From Psychrobacillus sp042945595 (lineage in GTDB: Bacteria > Bacillota > Bacilli > Bacillales_A > Planococcaceae), in the NCBI RefSeq assembly GCF_042945595.1, contig NZ_CP168493.1:1302001-1366000 (forward strand): a stretch of DNA of 64,000 nucleotides, in the 5' to 3' direction. Each line of letters starts with the position of its first letter. Position 1 is the stretch's first letter. Both the position numbers and the translations under genes were made by a program. The notes under the pieces are model-generated. The model saw only the letters and a program-made list of their open reading frames with translations, made no database searches and was not told where the DNA came from. Of this stretch, positions 33,445-42,671 are shown in pieces.

Positions 33445-35100
33445 ATGAAATCAATTAATGGTATACAGTTTGCAGATATGGTCAAAATGGGTGCTCATCA
33501 CCTATTTCAAAATGCGGACTATGTGGATGCTTTGAATGTATTCCCAGTTCCTGATGGAGACACGGGTACAAATATGAATTTATCTATGACCTCTGGTGCA
33601 AAAGAAATAGCTGCGCACACCGTAGAACATATTGGTAAAACAGCACAAGCTTTATCGAAAGGTTTACTCATGGGGGCAAGAGGTAACTCTGGAGTCATTT
33701 TATCTCAGTTATTTCGAGGATTTGGAAAGTCTGTGGAGCAGCTTTCGACGGTAGACACCAAACAATTTGCTCAGGCTTTAAATTACGGAGTAGAAACAGC
33801 GTATAAAGCCGTAATGAAGCCTGTTGAAGGAACAATCTTAACAGTTGCAAAAGATTCAGCTAAGAAAGCGGTAGATGTTAGTAAAACGGAAGAAGATATT
33901 TGTTTGCTAATGGAGAAAATTGTAATAGAGGCGAAGGCATCTTTAAATCGAACACCAGATTTATTGCCGGTACTAAAAGAAGTTGGCGTTGTGGATAGTG
34001 GTGGACAAGGATTAGTATTTGTTTATGAAGGATTTTTAGCTAGCTTAAAGGGCGAAGCATTACCAGAAAAAACAGTAAGCTCGTCGATGGATGATTTAGT
34101 AAGTGCTGAACATCATAAAAATGTGCAAAGCTTCATGGATACTGCTGATATTGAGTTTGGATTTTGTACGGAATTTATGGTTCGATTCGAAGAAGGTAAA
34201 AAAGTATTTGATGAAACAGCTTTTCGGAATGATTTAAGTGCATATGGTGATTCCCTATTAGTTATTTCGGATGATGAAATTGCAAAAATTCATATTCACT
34301 CCGAAACACCTGGTGAAGTTTTAACATATGGTCAACAATATGGAGACTTAATCAAAATCAAGATCGAAAACATGCGTCAGCAACATACTGAGATTGTAGG
34401 AGAAGGCTATACAAAAGAAGCTCCAACCAAAAAAGCTCAAGTTCATCCTTATGCAGTTGTTACCGTTGCGATGGGTGAAGGCATATCAGAGCTTCTGAAA
34501 AGCTTAGGTGCATCCGCTGTAATTGAAGGCGGGCAAACGATGAATCCCTCAACGGAAGATATTGTAAAAGCTATTGAAGCGGTTGGTGCGGAGCGTGTAT
34601 TAATATTACCAAATAATAAAAATATTATTATGGCTGCAGAGCAAGCGGCAGAAGTTTTAGGTATTGAAGCGGCGGTTGTACCAACTAAAACACTTCCTCA
34701 AGGAATGGCAGCAATTTTAGCATTCAATGCACAGGCTACTGTGGAAGAAAACAAAAAGAATATGACAGAAGCGTTTGCACATGTAAAAACGGGGCAAGTG
34801 ACTTTTGCAGTGCGTGATACCTCGATTGATGGCGTGGAAATTAAGAAAGATGATTTCATGGCAATTGCAGAAGGAAAAATTATTCTATCTACGCCATCTC
34901 GAGAAGAAGCAGCGACAAAACTTGCACAATCGCTTATTGATGAGAATGCAGAAATTGTGACAATTATCTACGGTGAAGATGTTTCGAAAGAAGAAGCTTC
35001 GAATTTTGCAGCTTTTATAGAAGAACAGTTTGAAGATTTAGAAATTGAATTATATAACGGTAAACAACCATTATACCCATACATTTTATCTGTGGAATAA
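33445..35100 (+). CDS. fakA: Fatty acid kinase catalytic subunit FakA (YloV/DAK2 family)
   Basis: Phosphorylates FakB-bound fatty acids so that exogenous acyl chains can enter phospholipids. The 551-residue protein has an N-terminal DhaL-like ATP-binding domain (NVFPVPDGDTGTNMNLSM at about 30-47, then KGLLMGARGNSGVILSQLFRG and DSGGQGLVFVYEG), a middle domain (about 215-325, with an FGFCTEFMV cysteine region) and a C-terminal DegV-like domain (ILPNNKNI, VVPTKTLPQGMAAI). It lies 18 bases after the Asp23-like gene. Older names: YloV or dihydroxyacetone kinase-like. Confidence 0.9.
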   Translation: MKSINGIQFADMVKMGAHHLFQNADYVDALNVFPVPDGDTGTNMNLSMTSGAKEIAAHTVEHIGKTAQALSKGLLMGARGNSGVILSQLFRGFGKSVEQLSTVDTKQFAQALNYGVETAYKAVMKPVEGTILTVAKDSAKKAVDVSKTEEDICLLMEKIVIEAKASLNRTPDLLPVLKEVGVVDSGGQGLVFVYEGFLASLKGEALPEKTVSSSMDDLVSAEHHKNVQSFMDTADIEFGFCTEFMVRFEEGKKVFDETAFRNDLSAYGDSLLVISDDEIAKIHIHSETPGEVLTYGQQYGDLIKIKIENMRQQHTEIVGEGYTKEAPTKKAQVHPYAVVTVAMGEGISELLKSLGASAVIEGGQTMNPSTEDIVKAIEAVGAERVLILPNNKNIIMAAEQAAEVLGIEAAVVPTKTLPQGMAAILAFNAQATVEENKKNMTEAFAHVKTGQVTFAVRDTSIDGVEIKKDDFMAIAEGKIILSTPSREEAATKLAQSLIDENAEIVTIIYGEDVSKEEASNFAAFIEEQFEDLEIELYNGKQPLYPYILSVE

Positions 35101-35104
35101 TCGG

Positions 35105-35136
35105 AAGCCACGTGAGAATTTTTTCGTGGCTTTTTA
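35105..35136 (+). terminator. Intrinsic terminator after fakA
   Basis: AAGCCACG and CGTGGCTT form an 8-bp stem followed by TTTTT, a few bases after the fakA stop. Confidence 0.85.
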
Positions 35137-35190
35137 AAAGAATTACTTTTATGGTCTACAGTATACATGAGTTAGCTGTAATTGAAAAAA

Positions 35191-35310
35191 ATAGATAGCA
35201 AACATTGATAAAGTAGCGCTTAGCGGACGAAATTGCATCTTCGTCCGCTTTTAAAAGAGTAGGGAAGGATCTATTCTCTCATTAACCAAACTTTAAGCAC
35301 CTTGTCTTTA
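35191..35310 (+). repeat. 120-bp dispersed repeat, copy 2, with intact hairpin
   Basis: Aligns with 808-926. It contains a perfect 10-bp hairpin (AGCGGACGAA 35222-35231, TTCGTCCGCT 35240-35249) followed by TTTTAAAAGAGTAGG. It has no reading frame of its own. Confidence 0.75.
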
Positions 35311-35644
35311 CACATTTCAAGAGAGCGGCGGACAAACATCCACCACAAGATTACCGGAAAAAATGGATCGTGAAGTGACTCAGTCACTTCACGATCCACA
35401 AAAATTCCCTCGTTAATAGTGTAGCTGATGTTTAGTCCAAAGCACTCTGGAATCGGTTAAGGCAAAATGCACTTAAAGAAATCTAGTGTTTTCCTAAATA
35501 ATATCTCATTCTTTAATCTCTATTCATTTGCGCTTATGGAATATTGAGATGCTTAGATTGATTAGTGTTATCTCATCAATGTTTTGTTTAATATGGGCAT
35601 ACAGTGTAAAATAGAAGAAAAATATAAAATTGGGGGTCTATGCA
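35311..35644. other. Intergenic stretch between the repeat and sdaAB
   Basis: There is no coding frame on either strand. Its one strong feature is the perfect minus-strand hairpin at 35364-35398. The rest is AT-rich and should include the sdaAB promoter, which I could not place. Confidence 0.5.
35358..35398 (-). terminator. Perfect 16-bp terminator hairpin on the minus strand with no matching gene
   Basis: TGGATCGTGAAGTGAC and GTCACTTCACGATCCA pair perfectly around TCA. On the minus strand the stem is followed by TTTTTTCC, the form of a strong intrinsic terminator, yet no minus-strand gene precedes it. Confidence 0.75.
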
Positions 35645-36307
35645 ATGAAGTTCAAATCTGTTTTTGACATAATTGGACCTGTTATGATCGGACCATCCTC
35701 CTCGCATACTGCTGGAGCGGCTCGAATCGGGAGAGTAGCAAGAGATTTATTTGGTAAACAACCTACATGGGCTAAAATACATTTATATGGATCTTTTGCA
35801 GAAACGTATAAAGGTCATGGAACAGATGTTGCGATTATTGGTGGATTGCTAGATTATGATACTTTTGACGAACGTATTAAAACCGCTTTTGAAGATGCTG
35901 AAAAAGCGGGGCTTACCTTTGAGTTCATTCCGGAGACAGCACATACTGAACATCCTAATACAGCCCGAATTGTCATTGGCGATGGGCATCAAGAAATGTC
36001 CTTGGTTGGTATATCAATTGGTGGAGGGAAAATAGAAATTACCGAGTTAAATGGTTTTCCACTTAGACTTTCGGGGAATCTAGCGGCGATTTTGGTCGTA
36101 CATGAAGACCGATCGGGTTGTATTGCAAACGTTGCCAATTGTTTAGCGAAATACGATATAAATATTGGTCATATGGAAGTTTCTCGAAAAGAAAAAGGAA
36201 ATATGGCATTAATGATTATCGAAGTCGATCAAAATGTTGAGACACATATACTAGAAGAGATAGGTGCTTTACCTAATATTACACAAGTAACAAGAATAGC
36301 GGACTAA
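35645..36307 (+). CDS. sdaAB: L-serine dehydratase, beta subunit
   Basis: With the alpha subunit, deaminates L-serine to pyruvate and ammonia using a [4Fe-4S] cluster. The 220-residue subunit starts with IIGPVMIGPSSSHTAGAARIG (the serine-dehydratase beta motif) and ends with an ACT domain (about 148-220) that may sense serine. The ATG at 35645, behind GGGGGT, is preferred to an in-frame TTG at 35630. The alpha gene follows 12 bases later. Confidence 0.93.
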   Translation: MKFKSVFDIIGPVMIGPSSSHTAGAARIGRVARDLFGKQPTWAKIHLYGSFAETYKGHGTDVAIIGGLLDYDTFDERIKTAFEDAEKAGLTFEFIPETAHTEHPNTARIVIGDGHQEMSLVGISIGGGKIEITELNGFPLRLSGNLAAILVVHEDRSGCIANVANCLAKYDINIGHMEVSRKEKGNMALMIIEVDQNVETHILEEIGALPNITQVTRIAD

Positions 36308-36319
36308 GGGGGAAAACGA

Positions 36320-37219
36320 ATGGAATTTTTATTTCATAATGTTCGTGAATTAGTTGATTTAGCGAATAAAGAGCAGAAACTTATTTCAGAAATCATGATT
36401 GAACAAGAAATTATAATAACAGGTCGTTCAAGAGAAGAAATTATGGAACAAATGGATCGTAATTTGACTGTAATGGAAGAAGCGGTGGAAAAGGGATTAA
36501 AAGGTGTTCACTCAAAGTCCGGTTTAACAGGTGGAGATGCGGTACTGCTTCAAGCATATATGCAAAAAGGGAATACGTTATCGGGTGAATTAATGCTTGA
36601 TGCAGTAAGTAAAGCGGTTGCAACGAATGAAGTAAATGCAGCGATGGGGACAATTTGTGCAACTCCGACTGCTGGTTCAGCTGGAGTCGTGCCTGGTACA
36701 TTATTTGCAGTGAAAAACAAATTGAATCCAACGAGAGAACAGATGATTCGCTATTTGTTTAATGCTGGAGCATTTGGTTTTGTAGTTGCGAACAATGCAT
36801 CAATATCTGGAGCAGCTGGTGGCTGTCAAGCGGAAGTGGGCTCGGCGGCAGGTATGGCTGCTGCTGCAATCGTAGAAATGGCTGGCGGAACCCCGGAACA
36901 AAGCTCTACAGCATTTGCAATTACACTTAAAAATATGCTCGGTTTAGTTTGTGATCCTGTCGCTGGTCTTGTAGAAGTTCCTTGTGTGAAACGTAACGCG
37001 ATGGGTGCTTCGAACTCATTAGTGGCTGCAGATATGGCACTCGCGGGTGTAACTAGTCGGATTCCTTGTGATGAAGTAATTGATGCGATGTATAAAATTG
37101 GTCAAACAATGCCTACAGCACTTAAAGAAACAGCTCAAGGCGGGCTTGCCGCAACTCCTACTGGAAAATGGTTAGAAGCTAAAATCTTTGGTGGAGCGGT
37201 AGTAGGAAGTGAAAACTAA
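36320..37219 (+). CDS. sdaAA: L-serine dehydratase, iron-sulfur alpha subunit
   Basis: A 299-residue catalytic subunit. Conserved blocks include KSGLTGGDAVLL, ICATPTAGSAGVVPG, and the cysteines ICATP, GGCQAE, LVCDPVAGLVEVPCVKRNAMGASN, of which three would ligate the [4Fe-4S] cluster. GGGGGAAAACG precedes the ATG. The 3' end overlaps the recG start by 11 bases. Confidence 0.93.
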   Translation: MEFLFHNVRELVDLANKEQKLISEIMIEQEIIITGRSREEIMEQMDRNLTVMEEAVEKGLKGVHSKSGLTGGDAVLLQAYMQKGNTLSGELMLDAVSKAVATNEVNAAMGTICATPTAGSAGVVPGTLFAVKNKLNPTREQMIRYLFNAGAFGFVVANNASISGAAGGCQAEVGSAAGMAAAAIVEMAGGTPEQSSTAFAITLKNMLGLVCDPVAGLVEVPCVKRNAMGASNSLVAADMALAGVTSRIPCDEVIDAMYKIGQTMPTALKETAQGGLAATPTGKWLEAKIFGGAVVGSEN

Positions 37220-39257
37220 AAAAAATGAGTTAGTTACTTCCTTAAAAGGAGTGGGAAGTAGTATAGCTAACGCATTAAATGAATTAGGAATTGTCTCTTT
37301 AGAAGATTTAGTTATGACATTTCCATATCGACATGAGGACTTTCGATTAAAAAATTTAGCAGAAACTGCACATAATGAGCGAGTAACGGTGGAAGGAAGG
37401 GTCGAAAGTGAACCTTCTCTTCTTTTTTTAGGGAAAAGTAAATCGAGATTGCAAGTTCGTTTACTTGCAGGTCAACATCTCATAAAAGCTGTGTTTTTCA
37501 ATCAAGCGTATTTAAAAACGAAAATTATTCCAGGTTCAGTTATTACAGTTACAGGCAAATGGGACAGAGGTAGACAAGTTATAAATGTTACTACTTTTTC
37601 CGCAGGACCTAAAACTGATCAACAAGATTTTGAACCGGTTTATTCCTTGAAAGGTACTATTAACCAAAAGACTTTCCGTAAGTTTATGCGACAAGCTTTA
37701 GATGAAGTGGATGGGCATTTAATAGATCCATTACCTGATTCAATTAGGGTTCCGTATCGATTACCAAGTATATCGGAAGCGTTAGAAGGAATACATTTTC
37801 CGCAAAATGCGGATCATTCCAAAGATGCTAGAAGGCGTTTTGTATATGAGGAATTACTCATTTTTCAGCTTAAGATGCAGGCCATTAAAAAAGTGCGGAA
37901 AGAGCAAAATGTTGGAAATAGCGTTTCCTTTCATAATGATTTACTAAAGAAATTAATCGAAACTTTGCCATACGAACTTACAAATGCTCAAAAAAGAGTT
38001 GTCAATGAAATTTGTCGAGATATGAAAGAACCCCATCGAATGAATCGTCTATTGCAGGGAGATGTAGGTTCAGGGAAAACAATCGTTGCAGCTATTTGTT
38101 TGTACGCAGCCATTACAGCTGGTTACCAAGGGGCTCTTATGGCACCAACGGAAATTCTTGCGGAGCAACATGCTAGTTCACTAGATGAATGGCTATCTCC
38201 TATAGGTGTTCGAATCGCACTACTTACAGGTTCTACAAAAGCGAAGGCACGTAGAAGTGTTTTAGAAAATTTAGAGGCGGGTAATATTGATTTATTGATC
38301 GGAACACATGCATTGATACAGCCTGATGTAACATTTAAACAACTGGGTTTAGTTATTACAGATGAACAGCATCGATTTGGTGTCGAACAACGTAGAGTTC
38401 TGAAGGAAAAAGGAGAAAATCCAGATGTATTATTTATGACGGCAACTCCGATACCAAGAACTTTGGCGATTACTGCTTTTGGTGAAATGGATGTATCGAT
38501 TATTGACGAAATGCCTGCTGGAAGAAAGAAAATTGATACCCATTGGATGAAGCATGAGCAACTCCATAAAATTATTGTTCGTCTGAAAAAAGAATTAGCG
38601 AATGGAAGACAGGCCTATATTATTTGTCCACTAATTGAAGAGTCAGAAAAACTGGATGTACAAAATGCGGTGGATGTCTACAATATGATGGCTGCTGATT
38701 TGGGAGCCGATTATTCTGTAGGTTTAATGCATGGTCGACTTCATCCAGATGAAAAAGAGCAAGTGATGAGAGACTTTTCTGAAGGGAAAGTGAAAGTACT
38801 TGTTTCCACAACAGTTGTAGAAGTAGGAGTGAATGTACCAAATGCTACTTTTATGATTATCTTTGATGCTGAACGTTTTGGACTTGCGCAACTTCACCAG
38901 TTAAGAGGGCGTGTTGGTCGTGGAGAGCATCAGTCTTATTGTATTCTGCTAGCAGATCCTAAATCAGAAGAAGGAAAAGAACGCATGACGTCGATGACAG
39001 AAACAAATGACGGATTTGTTTTGGCGGAGAAAGATTTAGAATTGCGAGGCCCTGGAGACTTTTTTGGACGAAAACAAAGTGGTTTGCCTGAATTTAAAGT
39101 GGCAGATCTTGTCCATGATTATCGTGCATTGAATACGGCAAAAGTTGATGCGGAAAGGCTATTAAACTCCGATGATTTTTGGAAGTCGGAAGAAATGGAA
39201 GGTCTTCGCAAAATACTAATACATTCAAAAGCATTAGACGGAGAACGAATTGATTAG
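37209..39257 (+). CDS. recG: ATP-dependent DNA helicase RecG
   Basis: Remodels stalled replication forks and Holliday junctions. The 682-residue protein has the N-terminal wedge/OB domain (about 60-150), Walker A GDVGSGKTIVA, the DExH box LVITDEQHRFGVEQR, motif III MTATPIPRTLA, and the C-terminal VVEVGVNVPNAT and QLRGRVGRGEH. The start is GTG within the end of sdaAA, giving MKTKKNELVTSLKGVG; its ribosome-binding site is poor, so translation may depend on coupling. Confidence 0.94.
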   Translation: MKTKKNELVTSLKGVGSSIANALNELGIVSLEDLVMTFPYRHEDFRLKNLAETAHNERVTVEGRVESEPSLLFLGKSKSRLQVRLLAGQHLIKAVFFNQAYLKTKIIPGSVITVTGKWDRGRQVINVTTFSAGPKTDQQDFEPVYSLKGTINQKTFRKFMRQALDEVDGHLIDPLPDSIRVPYRLPSISEALEGIHFPQNADHSKDARRRFVYEELLIFQLKMQAIKKVRKEQNVGNSVSFHNDLLKKLIETLPYELTNAQKRVVNEICRDMKEPHRMNRLLQGDVGSGKTIVAAICLYAAITAGYQGALMAPTEILAEQHASSLDEWLSPIGVRIALLTGSTKAKARRSVLENLEAGNIDLLIGTHALIQPDVTFKQLGLVITDEQHRFGVEQRRVLKEKGENPDVLFMTATPIPRTLAITAFGEMDVSIIDEMPAGRKKIDTHWMKHEQLHKIIVRLKKELANGRQAYIICPLIEESEKLDVQNAVDVYNMMAADLGADYSVGLMHGRLHPDEKEQVMRDFSEGKVKVLVSTTVVEVGVNVPNATFMIIFDAERFGLAQLHQLRGRVGRGEHQSYCILLADPKSEEGKERMTSMTETNDGFVLAEKDLELRGPGDFFGRKQSGLPEFKVADLVHDYRALNTAKVDAERLLNSDDFWKSEEMEGLRKILIHSKALDGERID

Positions 39258-39259
39258 CC

Positions 39260-39304
39260 AGAATGCAAGAATGATTTTGAATCAATTCTTGCATTCTTTT
39301 TTTA
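39260..39304 (+). terminator. Intrinsic terminator after recG
   Basis: GAATGCAAGAAT and ATTCTTGCATTC form a 12-bp stem followed by eight T residues. Its right arm overlaps the putative -35 of the fapR promoter. Confidence 0.9.
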
Positions 39305-39338
39305 ATATTTATATACTGATATTAGTACCAAGTGCTAA
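39289..39338 (+). promoter_or_regulatory. fapR promoter and FapR operator
   Basis: TTGCAT (39289-39294) and TATACT (39312-39317) are spaced by 17 bases. Directly downstream TTAGTACCAAGTGCTAA (39322-39338) matches the 17-bp FapR operator form TTAGTACCTGATACTAA with a dyad. Binding there would block elongation from the promoter, so fapR-plsX-fabD-fabG-acpP should be repressed by FapR until malonyl-CoA rises. Confidence 0.85.
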
Positions 39339-39353
39339 AATGGTGGTGATTGG

Positions 39354-39920
39354 ATGAAATATACAAAAAAAGAAAGACAAAAACTACTTTTAGATACATT
39401 AGATAAAACGCCATTTATCACAGATGAACATTTAGCTGCTGCATTTAAAGTGAGCGTGCAGACGATTCGTCTTGATCGAATGGAGCTTTCTATTCCAGAA
39501 TTACGTGAACGTATAAAATCTGTCGCTACCCATAGTTTTGGGGAAGAAGTGAAGTCACTTCCGATTGATGAAGTTATTGGTGAAATTATCGATATTGATT
39601 TAGATAAACAAGCCATATCCTTATTAGACATTTCAAAAGATCATGTGTTTGCTCGGAACGGAATTGCAAGGGGACATCATTTATTTGCACAAGCAAATTC
39701 ATTGGCTGTTGCTGTAATAAATGATGAGCTAGCACTTACAAGGAAATCTACTATTACATTTGTTAAACCTGTTAAAGCGGGGGACAGAGTAATTGCGAAA
39801 GCAATCGTAGTTTCAAGTGATATGCAAAAAAATACAACACTCATCGAAGTGATAAGTAAAGTGGAAAATGACACTGTTTTTGTTGGTCAATTCAGCATGT
39901 ATAGAGTGACAAATTCTTAA
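39354..39920 (+). CDS. fapR: Fatty acid and phospholipid biosynthesis repressor FapR
   Basis: A 188-residue repressor. The N-terminal DeoR-like HTH (TDEHLAAAFKVSVQTIRLDR, about 22-41) is joined by a helix (LRERIKSVA) to a C-terminal hot-dog domain that binds malonyl-CoA/ACP (ARGHHLFAQANSLAVAVI, KAGDRVIAKAIV). It heads the lipid operon and has its own operator just upstream, so it is autoregulated. Confidence 0.94.
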   Translation: MKYTKKERQKLLLDTLDKTPFITDEHLAAAFKVSVQTIRLDRMELSIPELRERIKSVATHSFGEEVKSLPIDEVIGEIIDIDLDKQAISLLDISKDHVFARNGIARGHHLFAQANSLAVAVINDELALTRKSTITFVKPVKAGDRVIAKAIVVSSDMQKNTTLIEVISKVENDTVFVGQFSMYRVTNS

Positions 39921-39935
39921 ATAAGGTGATGACAT

Positions 39936-40931
39936 ATGAAAATTTCAATTGATGCAATGGGTGGAGACAATGCCCCGCATGAAATAGTAAAAGGAGTATA
40001 TAAAGCATTAGAAGCGTTTCATGATCTACATATTCAATTATATGGAGATGAAGAAAAATTATCTAAACTAGTAACTGCACATGATCGATTACAAGTGATA
40101 CATACAGACGAAGTTATTGAAGGAACAGATGAACCTGTTCGAGCGGTCCGGAAAAAGAAAAACTCTTCCATGGTCAAAATGGCGGAAGCGGTGAAAAGTG
40201 GAGAAGTGGATGCATGTGTCTCTGCTGGAAATACAGGTGCTTTAATGGCGGCTGGTTTATTTGTTGTAGGGCGTATTGACCAAGTAGATCGACCTGCACT
40301 TGCTTCTACTTTGCCTACTATTGATGGTCAAGGCTTTGTGATGCTTGACATGGGAGCGAATTCGGATGCAAAACCAGAGCATCTCTATCAATTTGCTATA
40401 ATGGGAAGTGTCTATGCTGAAAAGGTACGTGGTATAAAAAAACCACGAGTTGGATTATTAAATATTGGAACGGAAGATAAAAAAGGAAATGAACTCACGA
40501 AAGAAGCATTTTCTTTATTAAAAGAAGCGCCGATTAATTTTGTTGGGAACGTGGAGTCGCGAGATTTGTTGACAGGTGTTGCCGATGTTGTCGTAACGGA
40601 TGGATTTACAGGTAATATGGTATTGAAATCAATTGAAGGAACTGCGGCTGGAATTTTTACTTTGTTAAAAGAGGCTTTCAATACTTCTATGAAAACTAAA
40701 ATTTCTGCACTGTTAGTGAAAGATGAACTACGTGGATTGAAAACTAAATTAGATTATTCGGAATATGGTGGTGCGGGATTATTTGGTCTAAAAGCTCCTG
40801 TTATTAAAGCGCACGGTTCTTCCGATGCGAATGCTATATTTCACGCTATTCGACAAGCACGAACAATGGTAGAATACGATGTTTGTGGAATTATACAAAG
40901 TACTTTAAGAAAGGAATTATCAAATGACTAA
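39936..40931 (+). CDS. plsX: Phosphate acyltransferase PlsX
   Basis: Makes acyl-phosphate from acyl-ACP, the first step of the PlsX/PlsY phospholipid route, at the membrane surface. The 331-residue protein shows ISIDAMGGDNAPHEIVKG, CVSAGNTGALMAAG, DMGANSDAKPEHL, NIGTEDKKGNEL and VVTDGFTGNM, all diagnostic. It lies 15 bases after fapR and overlaps fabD by eight bases. Confidence 0.95.
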   Translation: MKISIDAMGGDNAPHEIVKGVYKALEAFHDLHIQLYGDEEKLSKLVTAHDRLQVIHTDEVIEGTDEPVRAVRKKKNSSMVKMAEAVKSGEVDACVSAGNTGALMAAGLFVVGRIDQVDRPALASTLPTIDGQGFVMLDMGANSDAKPEHLYQFAIMGSVYAEKVRGIKKPRVGLLNIGTEDKKGNELTKEAFSLLKEAPINFVGNVESRDLLTGVADVVVTDGFTGNMVLKSIEGTAAGIFTLLKEAFNTSMKTKISALLVKDELRGLKTKLDYSEYGGAGLFGLKAPVIKAHGSSDANAIFHAIRQARTMVEYDVCGIIQSTLRKELSND

Positions 40932-41874
40932 AATTGCATTTATTTTCCCAGGACAAGGCTCCCAATCAGTTGGTATGGGGCAACAATTTATCGAAAATGA
41001 CAACGATAGTAAAAAATTCTATGAGCAAGCGGACGAAGTATTAGGATTTTCTCTTTCAAATATTATGCTAGAAGGACCTGCGGAGGAATTAACGAAAACG
41101 TATCACGCACAACCTGCATTGCTGACGACAAGTACAATGATTGCTAAAAAATTGTTGGAAGCTGGTATAACACCTGAATATACTGCTGGTCATAGCTTAG
41201 GTGAATATTCAGCATTGGTAGCTTCTAATGTTTTAAGTTTTGAAGATGCTGTTTTATTGGTTCACCAAAGAGGTTTATATATGAATGAAGCAGTTCCAGC
41301 AGGTGAAGGGGCAATGGCAGCAATTTTAGGATTAGCTAAAGATGCCTTAGTTGAAGTGACAAAGGAAGTTTCCAAAGGTGGAGAAACTGTGCAAGTAGCC
41401 AATTTGAATTGTCCAGGTCAAATTGTTATTTCAGGAACAGCTACTGGAGTGGAGTTAGCATCTGCTAAAGCGAAAGAAGCAGGAGCGAAACGAGCAATAC
41501 CATTAGTAGTAAGTGGGCCATTCCATTCCGAATTAATGCGACCTGCAGCACATAAACTAGACACTGCTATTTCAGCTATTGACTTACAAGATACAAAAAC
41601 TCCGGTCATTTCAAATGTAACGGCACTTCCTGTAACAGAAGCTTCGAAAATGAAGGAATTATTGGTCGAGCAACTGTATTCCCCAGTCAGATGGGAAGAA
41701 TCCGTACAGGAAATGATTAAGCTTGGCGTCACTGTATTTATCGAATGTGGTCCTGGCAAAGTACTTAGTGGTTTAGTAAAAAAAATCGATCGTTCTGTTA
41801 CTACTTATTGCGTGTTTGATGAGGAATCGTTGCAACAAGTAATGACTGAATTAGGAGATGTTAAGCATGGGTAA
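40924..41874 (+). CDS. fabD: Malonyl-CoA-ACP transacylase
   Basis: Loads malonate onto ACP for fatty-acid elongation. The 316-residue protein has FIFPGQGSQSVGMG, the nucleophile motif GHSLGEYSA (Ser91), the QQRG-like loop VHQRGLYM, and the catalytic His in VSGPFHSELM (about 201). It overlaps plsX upstream and fabG downstream, consistent with coordinated translation. Confidence 0.95.
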   Translation: MTKIAFIFPGQGSQSVGMGQQFIENDNDSKKFYEQADEVLGFSLSNIMLEGPAEELTKTYHAQPALLTTSTMIAKKLLEAGITPEYTAGHSLGEYSALVASNVLSFEDAVLLVHQRGLYMNEAVPAGEGAMAAILGLAKDALVEVTKEVSKGGETVQVANLNCPGQIVISGTATGVELASAKAKEAGAKRAIPLVVSGPFHSELMRPAAHKLDTAISAIDLQDTKTPVISNVTALPVTEASKMKELLVEQLYSPVRWEESVQEMIKLGVTVFIECGPGKVLSGLVKKIDRSVTTYCVFDEESLQQVMTELGDVKHG

Positions 41875-42613
41875 ATTAGAAGGTAAAACAGCAATCGTAA
41901 CAGGTGCTTCGCGAGGAATAGGGAAAGATATTGCGCTTTATTTGGCTAAAGAAGGCGCGAAAGTTGCGGTGAACTACAGTGGGAGTAAAGAAAAAGCGGA
42001 AGCTGTAGTTGAGGAAATTAAGTCTCTTGGTGGAGAAGCATTCGCAGTTCAAGCGAACGTGGATCATGCGGAAGAAGTGCAAAAGCTTATAAGTGAAACA
42101 TTGGAAAATTTCGGTACGATAGATATTCTTGTAAATAACGCTGGTATTACAAGAGATAATCTTCTTATGCGCATGAAAGAACAAGAGTGGGACGATGTGC
42201 TTAATACAAATCTTAAAGGTGTGTTCCTTTGTACAAAAGCTGTTACTCGTCAGATGATGAAGCAACGTCATGGTCGTATTATTAATATCACTTCAATCGT
42301 TGGTGTTTCAGGTAACCCGGGGCAAGCAAACTATGTAGCAGCAAAAGCTGGGGTAATTGGTTTAACCAAGTCAACCGCACTAGAGTTAGCGAGTCGTAAT
42401 ATTACGGTTAATTCTGTTGCTCCTGGTTTTATAACAACAGATATGACAGATGCACTTTCGGAAGAAGTGAAAACACTAATGTTAAATCAGATTCCTCTTG
42501 CCAAATTTGGTAATCCAGAGGATATTGCAAAAGCAGTAGCATTTTTAGCTTCCGATGATGCGAACTATATTACTGGTCAAACATTACATGTAAATGGCGG
42601 CATGTACATGTAA
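41867..42613 (+). CDS. fabG: 3-oxoacyl-ACP reductase
   Basis: NADPH-dependent reduction in each elongation cycle. The 248-residue short-chain dehydrogenase has the cofactor motif TGASRGIG (12-19), NNAG (90-93) and the catalytic triad Ser143, Tyr156, Lys160 (YVAAKAG). The ATG at 41867 is nine bases after AGGAG; an in-frame ATG at 41858 lies too close to it. Confidence 0.95.
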   Translation: MGKLEGKTAIVTGASRGIGKDIALYLAKEGAKVAVNYSGSKEKAEAVVEEIKSLGGEAFAVQANVDHAEEVQKLISETLENFGTIDILVNNAGITRDNLLMRMKEQEWDDVLNTNLKGVFLCTKAVTRQMMKQRHGRIINITSIVGVSGNPGQANYVAAKAGVIGLTKSTALELASRNITVNSVAPGFITTDMTDALSEEVKTLMLNQIPLAKFGNPEDIAKAVAFLASDDANYITGQTLHVNGGMYM

Positions 42614-42671
42614 GTTTTGCCTTTCATTAAAGAGAAGTTTTTTGTATAATCATTGAGGGGAGGTGACAAAT

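Noticed and set aside
41876..42271. 131-codon minus-strand frame opposite fabG
   Set aside because: Cysteine/phenylalanine-rich shadow of a conserved gene with no start signal.
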